Origin: an uncultured Neomegalonema sp.
GTDB lineage: Bacteria; Pseudomonadota; Alphaproteobacteria; Rhodobacterales; Rhodobacteraceae
DNA length: 15,640 nucleotides
Assembly: GCA_937958345.1 (NCBI GenBank)
Contig: CALGNW010000136.1
Location: 1 to 15,640 of the forward strand
Reading direction: 5' to 3'
Numbering within the stretch: the first letter of the stretch is position 1; each line of letters opens with the position of its first letter. Positions 1 through 7,304 of the stretch are shown here, one piece after another. Below the pieces are notes generated by a model. That model saw nothing but the letters and a program-made list of their open reading frames with translations, made no database searches and had not been told where the DNA came from. Position numbers and translations under genes: made by a program.

Positions 1-738
1 GGCGAGATAGCGCGGGCCAGCCTCGGCGCGGACAAAGGACCACTTTTTGCCGGATGGAAAGCCTGCGCCGCCCATGCCGCGCAGACCGGACCCGAGCACT
101 TCTTCCTGCACCTGATCGGGCGTTTTTGATCCGCCGCGCAACGATTTCAGCGTCTCGTAACCGCCCTTGGCGGTGTAATCTGCGAAATCCTGATAATCGG
201 GAATGTGCGCGTGCGTGTCACCGGCAGCAATCGCGGCCTTCACCTTTTCGGGCGTCGCATGATCGATATGCGCATGGCCGAGTTCGAGCACCGGCGCAGT
301 ATCACAGCGTCCCATACACGGCGCGCGCAGAACCCGCACTTCGGTCGGGTCGAGACCGTCTTCGAGAGCGGACTTCAACGCCTGCGCTCCGGCCAACTCG
401 CAGGACAGGGAATCGCAAACGCGGATGGTTAATGCGGGCGGCGGTGTCTCGCCCTCTTTGACTACATCGAAATGCGCATAAAAGGTCGCGACCTCGTACA
501 CTTCGGCCATCGCCAGACGCATTTCATCGGCCAGCGCCGCCAGATGCGCAGCCGACAGATGGCCGTACTTATCTTGGATTTTATGCAGATATTCGATCAG
601 CAGATCGCGGCGGTGCGGCGGTGCGCCCAGCAACGCCCTGATATCGGCAAGCGCAGCGGCCTCGACCTGACGGCCCTTGGGGGTTGGGCGGCCCTTGCCT
701 TTGCCCTTTTTCCAAACGCCTGTGTCATCCAATGGCAT
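1..738 (-). CDS. fdsB: NAD-dependent formate dehydrogenase beta subunit, NuoE-NuoF fusion (5' part; runs off the left edge)
   Basis: The first 246 codons are present; the 3' end lies outside the window. The start is the ATG read at 738, with a GGAGG ribosome-binding site (744-748 on the plus strand) five bases upstream. Residues about 28-175 form a NuoE-like thioredoxin-fold domain with the four 2Fe-2S ligands in the expected C-x4-C...C-x3-C pattern: C108, C113, C141 and C145. The NuoF-like domain begins with the glycine-rich FMN/NADH site GLRGMGGAGFPSGKKW (218-233). Such subunits pass electrons from the Mo/W formate-oxidising alpha subunit to NAD+ in the cytoplasm. The sequence closely resembles my recollection of the Methylorubrum FDH1 beta subunit, including the stretch around YEVATFYAHFDVVKEGE. 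Many alphaproteobacteria instead split these domains into FdsG and FdsB. HoxF of NAD-reducing hydrogenase has the same fusion but fits less well. A LysR gene lies directly upstream in the same direction. Confidence 0.88.
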   Translation of the reverse strand, partial: MPLDDTGVWKKGKGKGRPTPKGRQVEAAALADIRALLGAPPHRRDLLIEYLHKIQDKYGHLSAAHLAALADEMRLAMAEVYEVATFYAHFDVVKEGETPPPALTIRVCDSLSCELAGAQALKSALEDGLDPTEVRVLRAPCMGRCDTAPVLELGHAHIDHATPEKVKAAIAAGDTHAHIPDYQDFADYTAKGGYETLKSLRGGSKTPDQVQEEVLGSGLRGMGGAGFPSGKKWSFVRAEAGPRYLA

Positions 739-828
739 AACAGCCTCCGCAAAAATTCATCGCGGCAGCGTGACAGGACAGATCGGCGCGCGGCAAATAC
801 GGATTCGCGAAGGCGCATTAGGCTCAGG
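739..828 (-). promoter_or_regulatory. Leader between the LysR gene and the formate dehydrogenase gene
   Basis: This 90-base gap would carry the formate dehydrogenase promoter if that gene is not simply co-transcribed from the LysR gene. It contains the 8-base palindrome TTCGCGAA (804-811) and the GGAGG ribosome-binding site (744-748). I see no convincing -35/-10 pair and no clear terminator. A role for the palindrome as a LysR half-site is speculation. Confidence 0.25.
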
Positions 829-1716
829 TTATCGTGACATGGCCCCGACGATGTCCGCAAAAGCGCGCAGGGCGGGCGGTTGCGGGTCACGCTCCGCCAT
901 TACCAGCCCGATTGACCGTGCCGCGTCGGGTTCGGTCAGGCGCAGCCGCACGGACCCCTCGGCGATCGGCAGGCTATCAGCCAGCAAAGCCGGAGCAATG
1001 GTCGCCAGCGTTCCGTTGGCAACCTGAGTCAGGGCCGCAACAAAGGCATTGGTTTCCATCACCGGCTGCGGCGCGGCACCGACACCCGCAAATATTTCAT
1101 CAATAATCTGCCGGTTACGCATGTTCGACGTCAGCAGACACAAGGGCAGGTCCGCCGCCTCGCGCCAGGTTGCGGTTCCCTCCTGCCTCGGCGCTAAAGC
1201 GGGCGGGACCAGCAGGACGTATTTCTCATCGTAAAGCGGCATCGACTTTAAGGACCCGAGCGCCCCGTCATCCAGATAGGTAATGCCGGCATCAAGGGTA
1301 AAATCCTCAATGCCTCGTATGATGTCCGTAGATGACATCGACAACAACCGGATCGAAAGACCGGGATGGGCCAGATGAACCTGGCCCGGCACATCCGCAG
1401 CAAACGTCAGCGCCGTGGGGACCGCGCCGATGCTCAACCGCCCGACCAGCGCACCCTTTGCCGCCTGAACTTCCTGACGCATGCCATCGGCATCCAGAAT
1501 CAGCCGCCGCGCCCATTTAAGAACGATCTCGCCTTCGGGCGTGAAGCCCAGAAAGCGATTGCCCCGCTTGACCATCGGGACGCCGAGGGTCGTTTCAAGA
1601 TTTCGGATACGCGCGGAAAAGGCCGGTTGCGAGATCCCGCATTCTTCGGCGGCACGCGCAAAGTGCTTGTTGCGCGCCAATGCGGCAATCAGCTCCATAT
1701 CCCGCAGATCGGCCAT
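829..1716 (-). CDS. LysR-family transcriptional regulator, probably of the formate dehydrogenase genes
   Basis: The protein has 295 residues, the usual LysR length. An N-terminal winged helix-turn-helix lies at about residues 4-62, with the recognition helix around GISQPAFSARIRNLE (27-41). A linker helix follows (about 63-90), then a two-lobed periplasmic-binding-protein-like effector domain (about 91-295). Regulators of this family often sit beside fds/fdh genes; FdsR of Cupriavidus is a known example. Here the gene lies 90 bases upstream of the formate dehydrogenase beta gene on the same strand rather than divergent, so the two could share a transcript. Control of formate dehydrogenase is inferred from position only. 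The effector cannot be read from the sequence. Confidence 0.85.
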   Translation of the reverse strand: MADLRDMELIAALARNKHFARAAEECGISQPAFSARIRNLETTLGVPMVKRGNRFLGFTPEGEIVLKWARRLILDADGMRQEVQAAKGALVGRLSIGAVPTALTFAADVPGQVHLAHPGLSIRLLSMSSTDIIRGIEDFTLDAGITYLDDGALGSLKSMPLYDEKYVLLVPPALAPRQEGTATWREAADLPLCLLTSNMRNRQIIDEIFAGVGAAPQPVMETNAFVAALTQVANGTLATIAPALLADSLPIAEGSVRLRLTEPDAARSIGLVMAERDPQPPALRAFADIVGAMSR

Positions 1717-1779
1717 CTAAAAACCGGTCACGCCGGGGTGCTTGGCTTGTTCGTCAGTGCTTGTCATGCAAATGCTCTA

Positions 1780-1812
1780 TCACGGCCCGCCGCAAAGAGG
1801 GAGGGGCCGTGA
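1780..1812 (-). terminator. Hairpin after livF, candidate terminator of the ABC transporter operon
   Basis: The perfect 9-base arms TCACGGCCC (1780-1788) and GGGCCGTGA (1804-1812) flank a 15-base loop. The hairpin begins about 20 bases after the livF stop. The sequence after it on the minus strand has no run of T, so it is either a weak intrinsic terminator or a 3'-end-stabilising hairpin. It also lies just upstream of the LysR gene, where it could affect read-through. Confidence 0.45.
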
Positions 1813-1832
1813 CCGATATCGGGGCCAGCCCG

Positions 1833-2597
1833 TCAGATCGCGAGGTATTTCTCGCGCAGCTCGACATTGTCCAACACCTCTTGTGCCGACCCGTCGTAGA
1901 CGATTTCGCCGGTATCAAGGATGGCTGCACGGTCGGCCAATTTCAGCGCGGCCACGGCATTTTGCTCGACGATGATTGTCGTAATGCCCGCCTCTTTGAT
2001 CTCGCGCACAATGCGTTCGATTTCCTGAACGATGACGGGCGCAAGCCCCTCGTAAGGTTCATCAAGAAGCAGCAGTTTCACATCACGCGCCATGGCGCGC
2101 GCAACGGCCAGCATTTGCTGTTCGCCGCCCGACATTGTCGTCGCCTCTTGCTTCCGGCGTTCGGCCAGTCGCGGAAACCGTTCGTAAAGCAGCTCGATGG
2201 GCCAGCCCTTCGGCTCGACGATCTGCGCCAGTTCCAGGTTTTCGTGAACGGTCAGGCCCGGAATGATCCGGCGGTCTTCGGGAACAAGCCCGACACCGGC
2301 GACAGCGGCCTCATGCGATTCCATTTTGTGCAGCGGCACGCCATCCAGCCATACTTCGCCCCGCTTCAACTCGGGTGAACCGATTTGCGCAATCGTGCGC
2401 AGTGTCGAGGTCTTGCCCGCTCCGTTACGGCCCAAAAGCGCAAGCACTTCACCGCGACGGACCTTCAGGCTGACACCCTGAACGATATAGCTTTCGCCGT
2501 AATAGGCGTGCAGATCCTTGGCTTCAAAGAACTCGTTTGTTCCCTGAACCTGCGCGCTGTCATCCCACGCCGCAGTCTGGGTGGCTTTATCGGTCAT
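1833..2597 (-). CDS. livF: Branched-chain amino acid/amide-type ABC transporter ATP-binding protein LivF
   Basis: The protein has 254 residues and is one of the two cytoplasmic ATPases of the importer. It shows Walker A GRNGAGKT (56-63), ABC signature MSGGEQQ (155-161) and Walker B LLLLDEP (175-181). It has EQN at 211-213 where other ATPases carry the switch histidine, a known LivF-type trait. About 25 extra, poorly conserved residues precede the ATPase core (E25 onward), giving a slightly longer N terminus than usual. Its ATG overlaps the livG stop by four bases (ATGA), indicating translational coupling. It is the last gene of the operon and is followed by a hairpin. The LivF assignment is firm; the transported substrate is not known. 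Confidence 0.93.
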   Translation of the reverse strand: MTDKATQTAAWDDSAQVQGTNEFFEAKDLHAYYGESYIVQGVSLKVRRGEVLALLGRNGAGKTSTLRTIAQIGSPELKRGEVWLDGVPLHKMESHEAAVAGVGLVPEDRRIIPGLTVHENLELAQIVEPKGWPIELLYERFPRLAERRKQEATTMSGGEQQMLAVARAMARDVKLLLLDEPYEGLAPVIVQEIERIVREIKEAGITTIIVEQNAVAALKLADRAAILDTGEIVYDGSAQEVLDNVELREKYLAI

Positions 2598-3355
2598 GCT
2601 TCGGCTTCCTCTCCGAGATACGCTTCTTTCACGCGCGGATCGGTCTTGATGTTTTCAGGCAGGTCTTCCGCAATCACTGTGCCCTGAGCCAGAACGGCAA
2701 TTTTGTCGGCCAGCGAAAAAACGACATGCATGTCGTGCTCGATGATGATTTTCGTGATGCCGCGCGATTTCCCGATCCGTTGCAGCAGCTCGATCGTCGC
2801 ATTGGTATCGGCGCGGGACATGCCCGCCGTCGGTTCGTCCAACAACAACAGCTTCGGATCCTGCGCGAGGCACATCGCCATTTCGAGACGGCGTTTATCA
2901 CCGCGTGAAAGCGACGATGCGATGACGTCTTTTTTATCGGCAAGGCCGATCTCTTCAAGAACGCTCATCGCGTGGTCCTGTGTTCCCGCCTCGCGGTCCA
3001 CACGCGGCCACCAGTTCACTTTGAACGCACCATCGCGGTGGGCGAATGTCGGGATCATCACATTGTCGAGGATCGAAAGGTCCGTGAAAATTTCCGGTGT
3101 CTGAAACACGCGGGAAACGCCGGCCTGATTGATCTCGTGCGGCATGATGCCAAGCAGCGACTTGCCGTTGAACATCACACTGCCCGTATCGGGCGTGAGA
3201 CGTCCGACGAAACAGTTCAGCAGGGTCGATTTACCGGCACCGTTCGGGCCGATAATCGCATGGACGCTGCCTTGCTCGACCGACAGGTTCACGTCGTTCA
3301 GCGCCTGCAAACCGCCAAAGCGTTTGTTGACGTTGCGGACTTCCAGAATTGCCAT
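2594..3355 (-). CDS. livG: Branched-chain amino acid/amide-type ABC transporter ATP-binding protein LivG
   Basis: The protein has 253 residues. Walker A is GPNGAGKS (36-43), the Q-loop glutamine is Q85, Walker B is LLLLDEP (169-175) and the switch histidine is H207 in EHDMH. The ABC signature is atypical: LSRGDKRRLE (149-158) instead of the usual LS[GY]G[EQ]. The second position is arginine and the glutamate/glutamine is aspartate. All other ATPase motifs are intact, so it is probably functional as a heterodimer with LivF. Eleven bases separate it from the livM stop, including a GGAG-type ribosome-binding site. It overlaps livF by four bases. Confidence 0.93.
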   Translation of the reverse strand: MAILEVRNVNKRFGGLQALNDVNLSVEQGSVHAIIGPNGAGKSTLLNCFVGRLTPDTGSVMFNGKSLLGIMPHEINQAGVSRVFQTPEIFTDLSILDNVMIPTFAHRDGAFKVNWWPRVDREAGTQDHAMSVLEEIGLADKKDVIASSLSRGDKRRLEMAMCLAQDPKLLLLDEPTAGMSRADTNATIELLQRIGKSRGITKIIIEHDMHVVFSLADKIAVLAQGTVIAEDLPENIKTDPRVKEAYLGEEAEA

Positions 3356-3366
3356 TGCTCCGCCCC

Positions 3367-4548
3367 CTACTCTGCCGCTTGTGCAGCTGCCTGCAATTTA
3401 CGATTGCGCCTGTTGCTGCCGGATGCCCACATCAGAATGCGGCGTCCCCCCTCAACGATTCCACCGGGCAGGTAGATCACGATCAGCATGAACACGAGAC
3501 CCAGCGTCAGGTGCCAGCCGGACCCGACAAACAGACTGGCGACAGAAACAACAGTGTCGCGGATGCCATCGGGGATGAACGCAAAGAACTCGTGAAGTTC
3601 GGTTTTGCCCCAGGTCGAAAACTTCTGCTCGGCAAACTTGATGATACCCGCGCCCAGCATCGGGCCCATCAGTGTTCCCATACCGCCGAGGATCACCATC
3701 AGGACAACCTCGCCCGACGCCGTCCACTGCATCCGCTCGGCACCGGCCAACGGATCGGTGATACAGAGCAGCGCACCCGCAAGACCGGCATACATGCCCG
3801 AGATTACGAACGCAGCCAGCGTATAAGGCTTGGTGTTGACGCCGGTATAATTCAGGCGGTTCTGGTTGGTCTTAACGGCCTTCAGCATCAAACCGAACGG
3901 CGAGCGGAATATCCGCATCGCGATATACGATCCGATGATCAGGATGATGGCGCAGAAGTAAAAACCGGCGTTGAAGTAATAGCCGTTCCAGACCCATGTT
4001 TGCGTCAGATCGAGGCCGAACAGGTTTACCGTCGGCGTACTCGGATTCACACCGCTGGTGATGATACCGTCAAGGATGCGCGGATCGTCACCGATAACGC
4101 GCAGCCCGGTTTCGCCATTGGTAATCGGTGTCAGCACCGAATAGGCCAGCGCGTAACACATCTGCGCAAAGGCCAGTGTCAGGATCGAGAAGTAGATACC
4201 GGACCGCCGCAGCGAGATAAATCCGATTACCAGTGCGAAAACACCACTGACAGCCACGGCAAAGATCGCAGCAGGTATCGGGTTCATCCCGAGCAGTTTA
4301 AAGCTCCAGACCGCAGTATACGAACCGATGCCGAGGAAAGCTGCGTGGCCGAACGACAGATACCCGGTCAGACCGAACAGAATGTTGAAGCCGGTGGCAA
4401 ACAGTCCGAAGATCACGAACTTCTGCATCAGGTCGGGATAACCCGCCCCGATCAGCGTCAGCCAGAACGGCATGGTCAGGACAGCGACCACAAAGACAAG
4501 CATCATCGTCGTATCGACGCCGGCGGATGGATTGGTGAGAATTTTCAT
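3367..4548 (-). CDS. livM: Branched-chain amino acid/amide-type ABC transporter permease LivM
   Basis: The protein has 393 residues and is strongly hydrophobic, with multiple membrane helices. Examples are around residues 14-40, 44-75, 87-120 and 190-215, with further helices to about residue 370. The conserved LivM core GYLSFGHAAFLGIGSY (62-77) is present, as is the cytoplasmic coupling region GMGTLMGPMLGAGI (289-302). An insert of about 40 residues rich in T, N and G (around 117-158) is probably a periplasmic loop. The C terminus ends in a basic, alanine-rich cytoplasmic tail. It starts three bases after the livH stop, with GGAG inside the end of livH serving as ribosome-binding site. It pairs with LivH to form the channel. 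Confidence 0.92.
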   Translation of the reverse strand: MKILTNPSAGVDTTMMLVFVVAVLTMPFWLTLIGAGYPDLMQKFVIFGLFATGFNILFGLTGYLSFGHAAFLGIGSYTAVWSFKLLGMNPIPAAIFAVAVSGVFALVIGFISLRRSGIYFSILTLAFAQMCYALAYSVLTPITNGETGLRVIGDDPRILDGIITSGVNPSTPTVNLFGLDLTQTWVWNGYYFNAGFYFCAIILIIGSYIAMRIFRSPFGLMLKAVKTNQNRLNYTGVNTKPYTLAAFVISGMYAGLAGALLCITDPLAGAERMQWTASGEVVLMVILGGMGTLMGPMLGAGIIKFAEQKFSTWGKTELHEFFAFIPDGIRDTVVSVASLFVGSGWHLTLGLVFMLIVIYLPGGIVEGGRRILMWASGSNRRNRKLQAAAQAAE

Positions 4549-4551
4549 GGG

Positions 4552-5577
4552 TCAGGTCTCCATCACGCCTTTGCGGCCCATCAGGCCACGAGGCCGAACG
4601 AGCAGGACTATGATCGCCACAAGGTAGATGATGATCTGGTCGATACCGGGCAGGATTTCTTTAACTTCGTTCATCGCCGCAAACGACTGCAGCAGGCCGA
4701 GCATAAAGCCCGCAGCAACCGCACCGCCGAGACTGCCCATGCCGCCGACCACAACAACAACAAAGCTGAGGACGAGGAACTCCATGCCGATATTATAGTT
4801 CGGCGAGATAATCGGCGTGTACATCGCACCGGCCAGTCCGGCGATAGCCGCCGAGACAGCGAACATGAACGTGAATTTTTTACCGATGTCGATGCCGAGC
4901 AAGCCAACAGTTTCACGGTCTTCCATTCCGGCGCGGACGACCATACCGAACGTCGTAAACTTCAGGAACATGAAGACGATGATGATAATCGTGGCCGAGA
5001 AGAGGAAGTAAACGAAACGCCACATCGGATAGGTGATTTTGTCGGGTTCGCTGCCGAACAACGCCCCGAAGTCCATCATACCGCCCAGTGCGGCAGGCTC
5101 CGGCACGGGAATCGGGTTCGCGCCGAAAACGGCCTTAACCAATTCGGCAAGAACAATCGCAAGCCCGAAGGTTACAAGGATCTGCTCGGCGTGCGGGCGC
5201 TTGTAGAAATGACGGATCAATCCGCGCTCCATCGCCCAGCCAACGAACAGCATCACGGGGACCGTCAGCAAGATAGAAAGCGGCACGGCCCAGTCGATCA
5301 TCGTATTTCCGAAGTCACCGAACAGGTTGGTGACATACGGCGTGGTAACGGCGATCTCGGTTCCCCAAGCTGTCGACTCCACTTCGCCGGTTGCGACCTC
5401 CATGGTCAGCAACGCGCGCATGACGACGGCACAGAATGCGCCGAGCATGAACAGAGCGCCGTGGGCGAAGTTTACCACACCGAGCGTTCCAAAAATCAGG
5501 GTCAGTCCGAGAGCGATCAGCGCATACGCGCCACCCTTTTCCAACCCGTTCAAAATCTGCAGAATAATGGCGTCCAC
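4552..5577 (-). CDS. livH: Branched-chain amino acid/amide-type ABC transporter permease LivH
   Basis: The protein has 341 residues and begins with GTG (5575-5577), preceded by AGGGGA six bases upstream. The N terminus matches the LivH pattern, with ILNGLEKGGAYALIALGLTL (8-27) followed by FGTLGVVNFAHGALFMLGAF. The cytoplasmic loop after VVVVVGGMGSLGGAVAAGF contacts the ATPases. It is longer than typical LivH (about 300 residues) because of two hydrophilic inserts, around residues 60-85 and 155-190, both likely extracytoplasmic. It is the first permease gene, lying 136 bases downstream of the binding-protein gene across a hairpin. That arrangement is common where more binding protein than permease is needed. 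Confidence 0.92.
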   Translation of the reverse strand: MDAIILQILNGLEKGGAYALIALGLTLIFGTLGVVNFAHGALFMLGAFCAVVMRALLTMEVATGEVESTAWGTEIAVTTPYVTNLFGDFGNTMIDWAVPLSILLTVPVMLFVGWAMERGLIRHFYKRPHAEQILVTFGLAIVLAELVKAVFGANPIPVPEPAALGGMMDFGALFGSEPDKITYPMWRFVYFLFSATIIIIVFMFLKFTTFGMVVRAGMEDRETVGLLGIDIGKKFTFMFAVSAAIAGLAGAMYTPIISPNYNIGMEFLVLSFVVVVVGGMGSLGGAVAAGFMLGLLQSFAAMNEVKEILPGIDQIIIYLVAIIVLLVRPRGLMGRKGVMET

Positions 5578-5677
5578 GACACGTCCCCTGTGTGGGTATC
5601 GTCAATACTTCGACTGAATTTTCAGACGGCTTCGCGCAACAGCGCGCATTGAACCGGTCTCCCGAACCGGAATCAAA

Positions 5678-5700
5678 TCCGGCCCCATGGGGGGGCCGGA
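5678..5700 (-). terminator. GC-rich hairpin between the binding-protein gene and livH (attenuator or mRNA stabiliser)
   Basis: The perfect 9-base arms TCCGGCCCC (5678-5686) and GGGGCCGGA (5692-5700) enclose a 5-base loop. On the minus-strand transcript the hairpin begins 13 bases after the binding-protein stop and is followed by TTTGATT, a weak T-rich tail. Partial termination, or protection of the upstream mRNA, would set a high ratio of binding protein to membrane subunits. Confidence 0.6.
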
Positions 5701-5713
5701 AAAGATCAGGCGA

Positions 5714-7081
5714 TTAGGCGCCTGCGTTACATTCACCCAGTTCACCGCCGGTGAACATCGGGTGATCCGGTGCGTAGGTGACCTGCTCGGCAGGAGTGAC
5801 TTCGACAACTTCGAGGATGTCGAACTTCGAGGTCGGGTTCTCGTTACCCTTCACGACCAGCACGTCCTTAAAGCACTGGTGATCGTCAGCACGATACAGC
5901 GTCGGGCCGTTGCCCATGCCGTCGAACTCAAGACCTTCAAGTGCTTCAACGATGCCACACGGATTGAACGTTCCAGCCGTTTCGGCAGCGTTCGCATAAA
6001 GCAGCGTCTGAACGTAGCAGGTGTGTGCAGCCTGCGACGGCGGGAAGCCGTATTCCTGACCGAAGGATTTGACGAAGGCTTTCGAACCCTCATCCGTCAG
6101 CGACCAGTGCCAGTTCGTCGAACCGAAGATGCCCTTCACGTTCTCGCCAGCACCGGCAGCCATCAGGCGCGAGTAAAGCGGAACAACGATCGTGAAGTCT
6201 TTGCCGTTCACTTGCTTGTCGCGGAGGCCGAATTTAACAGCCTGCGTCAGCGAGTTCACCATGTCATTGCCGTAGTGGTTCAGGACCAGAACGTCAGCGC
6301 CCGATTCAAGAACCGGCGTGATGTACTGCGAGAAGTCGCCTGCGCCGACCGGCGTTTTGACTTTTTTCATGGTTTCCCAACCGACAGCTTCGGTCGAAGC
6401 AGCGATCGATGCTTCCTGCGTCCAGCCCCAGGTGTAGTCAGCCGTCAGGTGATAGGCCTTGCGGTCTTTACCGTAGGCTTTTTCCAGAACAGGTGCGAGT
6501 GCTGCACCGGACATGTACGCGTTGAAGAAGTGACGGAAACCGTTTGCGCGTTTGTCTTTACCCGTCGTGTCGTTCGAGTGGGTCAGACCGGCCATAAAGA
6601 TAACACCGGCTTCCTGACACAGCGATTGAACAGCAATCGCAACACCCGAGGACGAACCGCCCGTGATCATAACGGCTTTATCAGCCTCGATCATTTTCTT
6701 GGCCGAAGAGCGCGCCGCATCCGACTTGGTCTGCGTGTCGCCCGTGACGTACTCGACTTTCTTGCCGAGAACACCGTTGCCGGTCAGGCCGGTCTTGCCG
6801 CCCTTGACGGTCATCGTGTTCATCATGCCGCCGTCGCCTTCACCGTTCAGGTGTTTGACAGCGAGTTTGTAAGCGCGCAGCTCGTCAGCGCCTTCATCGG
6901 CATAAGGGCCGGTTTGCGGTACGTTGAACCCGAGCGTAACGGATTTGCCCGTTGGCGCGTTCAGGTAAGCATGGGCGTCTGCCCAGGCTTTGCCGTTCAT
7001 AAACATTGGAGCCGCGAGGCCCGCAGCTGCTGTTCCCTTAAGAACGCCACGACGATCGATGTTTGTTTTGATGAGACTCAT
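5714..7081 (-). CDS. Periplasmic substrate-binding protein of the HAAT ABC transporter, Tat-exported
   Basis: The protein has 455 residues. The N terminus carries a twin-arginine signal: RRGVLK at residues 10-15, a weakly hydrophobic AAAGLAAPMF stretch, and probable cleavage after KAWA (34) or ADA (36). The mature part is a Leu/Ile/Val-type two-lobe binding protein. Lobe I begins VTLGFNVPQTGPYADEG (48-64), and the ligand-contact region GGSSSGVAIA lies at 141-150. It is about 80 residues longer than E. coli LivJ, with extra glycine-rich loops around 80-105 and a C-terminal extension with C375, C403 and C451. GGAGG lies about ten bases before the ATG. It is the first gene of the minus-strand operon and divergent from the ScfR regulator. 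The substrate cannot be named; amino acids, amides, urea-like or aromatic/short-chain acids are all possible for this family. Confidence 0.88.
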   Translation of the reverse strand: MSLIKTNIDRRGVLKGTAAAGLAAPMFMNGKAWADAHAYLNAPTGKSVTLGFNVPQTGPYADEGADELRAYKLAVKHLNGEGDGGMMNTMTVKGGKTGLTGNGVLGKKVEYVTGDTQTKSDAARSSAKKMIEADKAVMITGGSSSGVAIAVQSLCQEAGVIFMAGLTHSNDTTGKDKRANGFRHFFNAYMSGAALAPVLEKAYGKDRKAYHLTADYTWGWTQEASIAASTEAVGWETMKKVKTPVGAGDFSQYITPVLESGADVLVLNHYGNDMVNSLTQAVKFGLRDKQVNGKDFTIVVPLYSRLMAAGAGENVKGIFGSTNWHWSLTDEGSKAFVKSFGQEYGFPPSQAAHTCYVQTLLYANAAETAGTFNPCGIVEALEGLEFDGMGNGPTLYRADDHQCFKDVLVVKGNENPTSKFDILEVVEVTPAEQVTYAPDHPMFTGGELGECNAGA

Positions 7082-7198
7082 GGTCTGTCATCCTCCCGAA
7101 GACTTTTTTACGTGTGCCCGATGCGCGTCAGTTTGCCTTATCGCGGCGAGCACATCGCGGCCTGTCTATACCAATTTAGTCAAAGGCGCAATAACCTC

Positions 7199-7205
7199 TT
7201 GTAAA
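7199..7205 (+). promoter_or_regulatory. TTGTAAA word 1, candidate ScfR operator
   Basis: TTGTAAA is the copy nearest the transporter operon. It lies just upstream of the weak promoter-like pair on the minus strand. Regulation is inferred from repetition and position. Confidence 0.4.
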
Positions 7206-7216
7206 TGCTCGTTAAT

Positions 7217-7224
7217 TTTGTAAA
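7217..7224 (+). promoter_or_regulatory. TTTGTAAA word 2, candidate ScfR operator
   Basis: TTTGTAAA is a full 8-base copy, 19 bases (about two helical turns) from word 1, so both would face the same side of the DNA. It differs by one base from the TTTGCAAA word recalled for RamB/PccR-type regulators. Confidence 0.45.
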
Positions 7225-7250
7225 TATTCAACGATATGGCGCTCTATTCC

Positions 7251-7265
7251 TGTAAATAATTTACA
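7251..7265. promoter_or_regulatory. Perfect inverted repeat TGTAAAT-A-ATTTACA, candidate ScfR operator
   Basis: Seven-base arms around a single central base form an exact palindrome made of two copies of the same word facing each other. It is positioned near the expected promoter of the ScfR gene, about 40 bases before its start codon. Confidence 0.5.
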
Positions 7266-7286
7266 AGAAATCGTTAAAAGCACGGA

Positions 7287-7294
7287 TTTACAAA
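7287..7294 (-). promoter_or_regulatory. TTTACAAA word overlapping the ScfR ribosome-binding site
   Basis: TTTACAAA is the reverse complement of TTTGTAAA. It overlaps by three bases the AAAGGG ribosome-binding site (7292-7297) that decides the start at 7305. A regulator bound here would lie in the path of transcription, which fits autorepression. Confidence 0.45.
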
Positions 7295-7304
7295 GGGTTA
7301 ATCA

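Larger units (their letters stand above)
7082..7304. promoter_or_regulatory. Divergent promoter region between the ABC transporter operon and the ScfR regulator
   Basis: This 223-base AT-rich gap lies between divergent genes, so it should hold both promoters. It contains no credible gene. Its right half carries repeated TTTGTAAA-like words, listed separately. On the minus strand, TTATTG and TATAGA lie 18 bases apart close to the 7199 word. They are a weak candidate -35/-10 for the transporter operon. Both downstream genes have ribosome-binding sites at its edges. Confidence 0.7.

Noticed and set aside
54..461. Plus-strand open frames over the formate dehydrogenase gene
   Set aside because: The minus-strand frame has intact iron-sulfur and FMN motifs and a good ribosome-binding site, so the plus-strand frames are shadows.
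1..738. Identification as HoxF of NAD-reducing hydrogenase
   Set aside because: The domain fusion is the same, but the sequence pattern fits the FDH1 beta subunit better and a LysR gene is adjacent. It cannot be fully excluded without the left flank.
3349..5652. Plus-strand open frame of 767 codons opposite livM and livH
   Set aside because: It is antisense to two well-supported permease genes. Its composition (rich in H, R, Q, D) is typical of a shadow frame, and it has no recognisable domain.
5687..7204. Plus-strand open frame of 505 codons opposite the binding-protein gene
   Set aside because: It is a shadow of the strongly supported binding protein, arginine- and valine-rich, with no domain.
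7251..7265. Inverted repeat as an intrinsic terminator or phage attachment site
   Set aside because: It is AT-rich with a one-base centre, cannot form a stable RNA hairpin, and lies in a promoter region with no integrase nearby. An operator is the better explanation.
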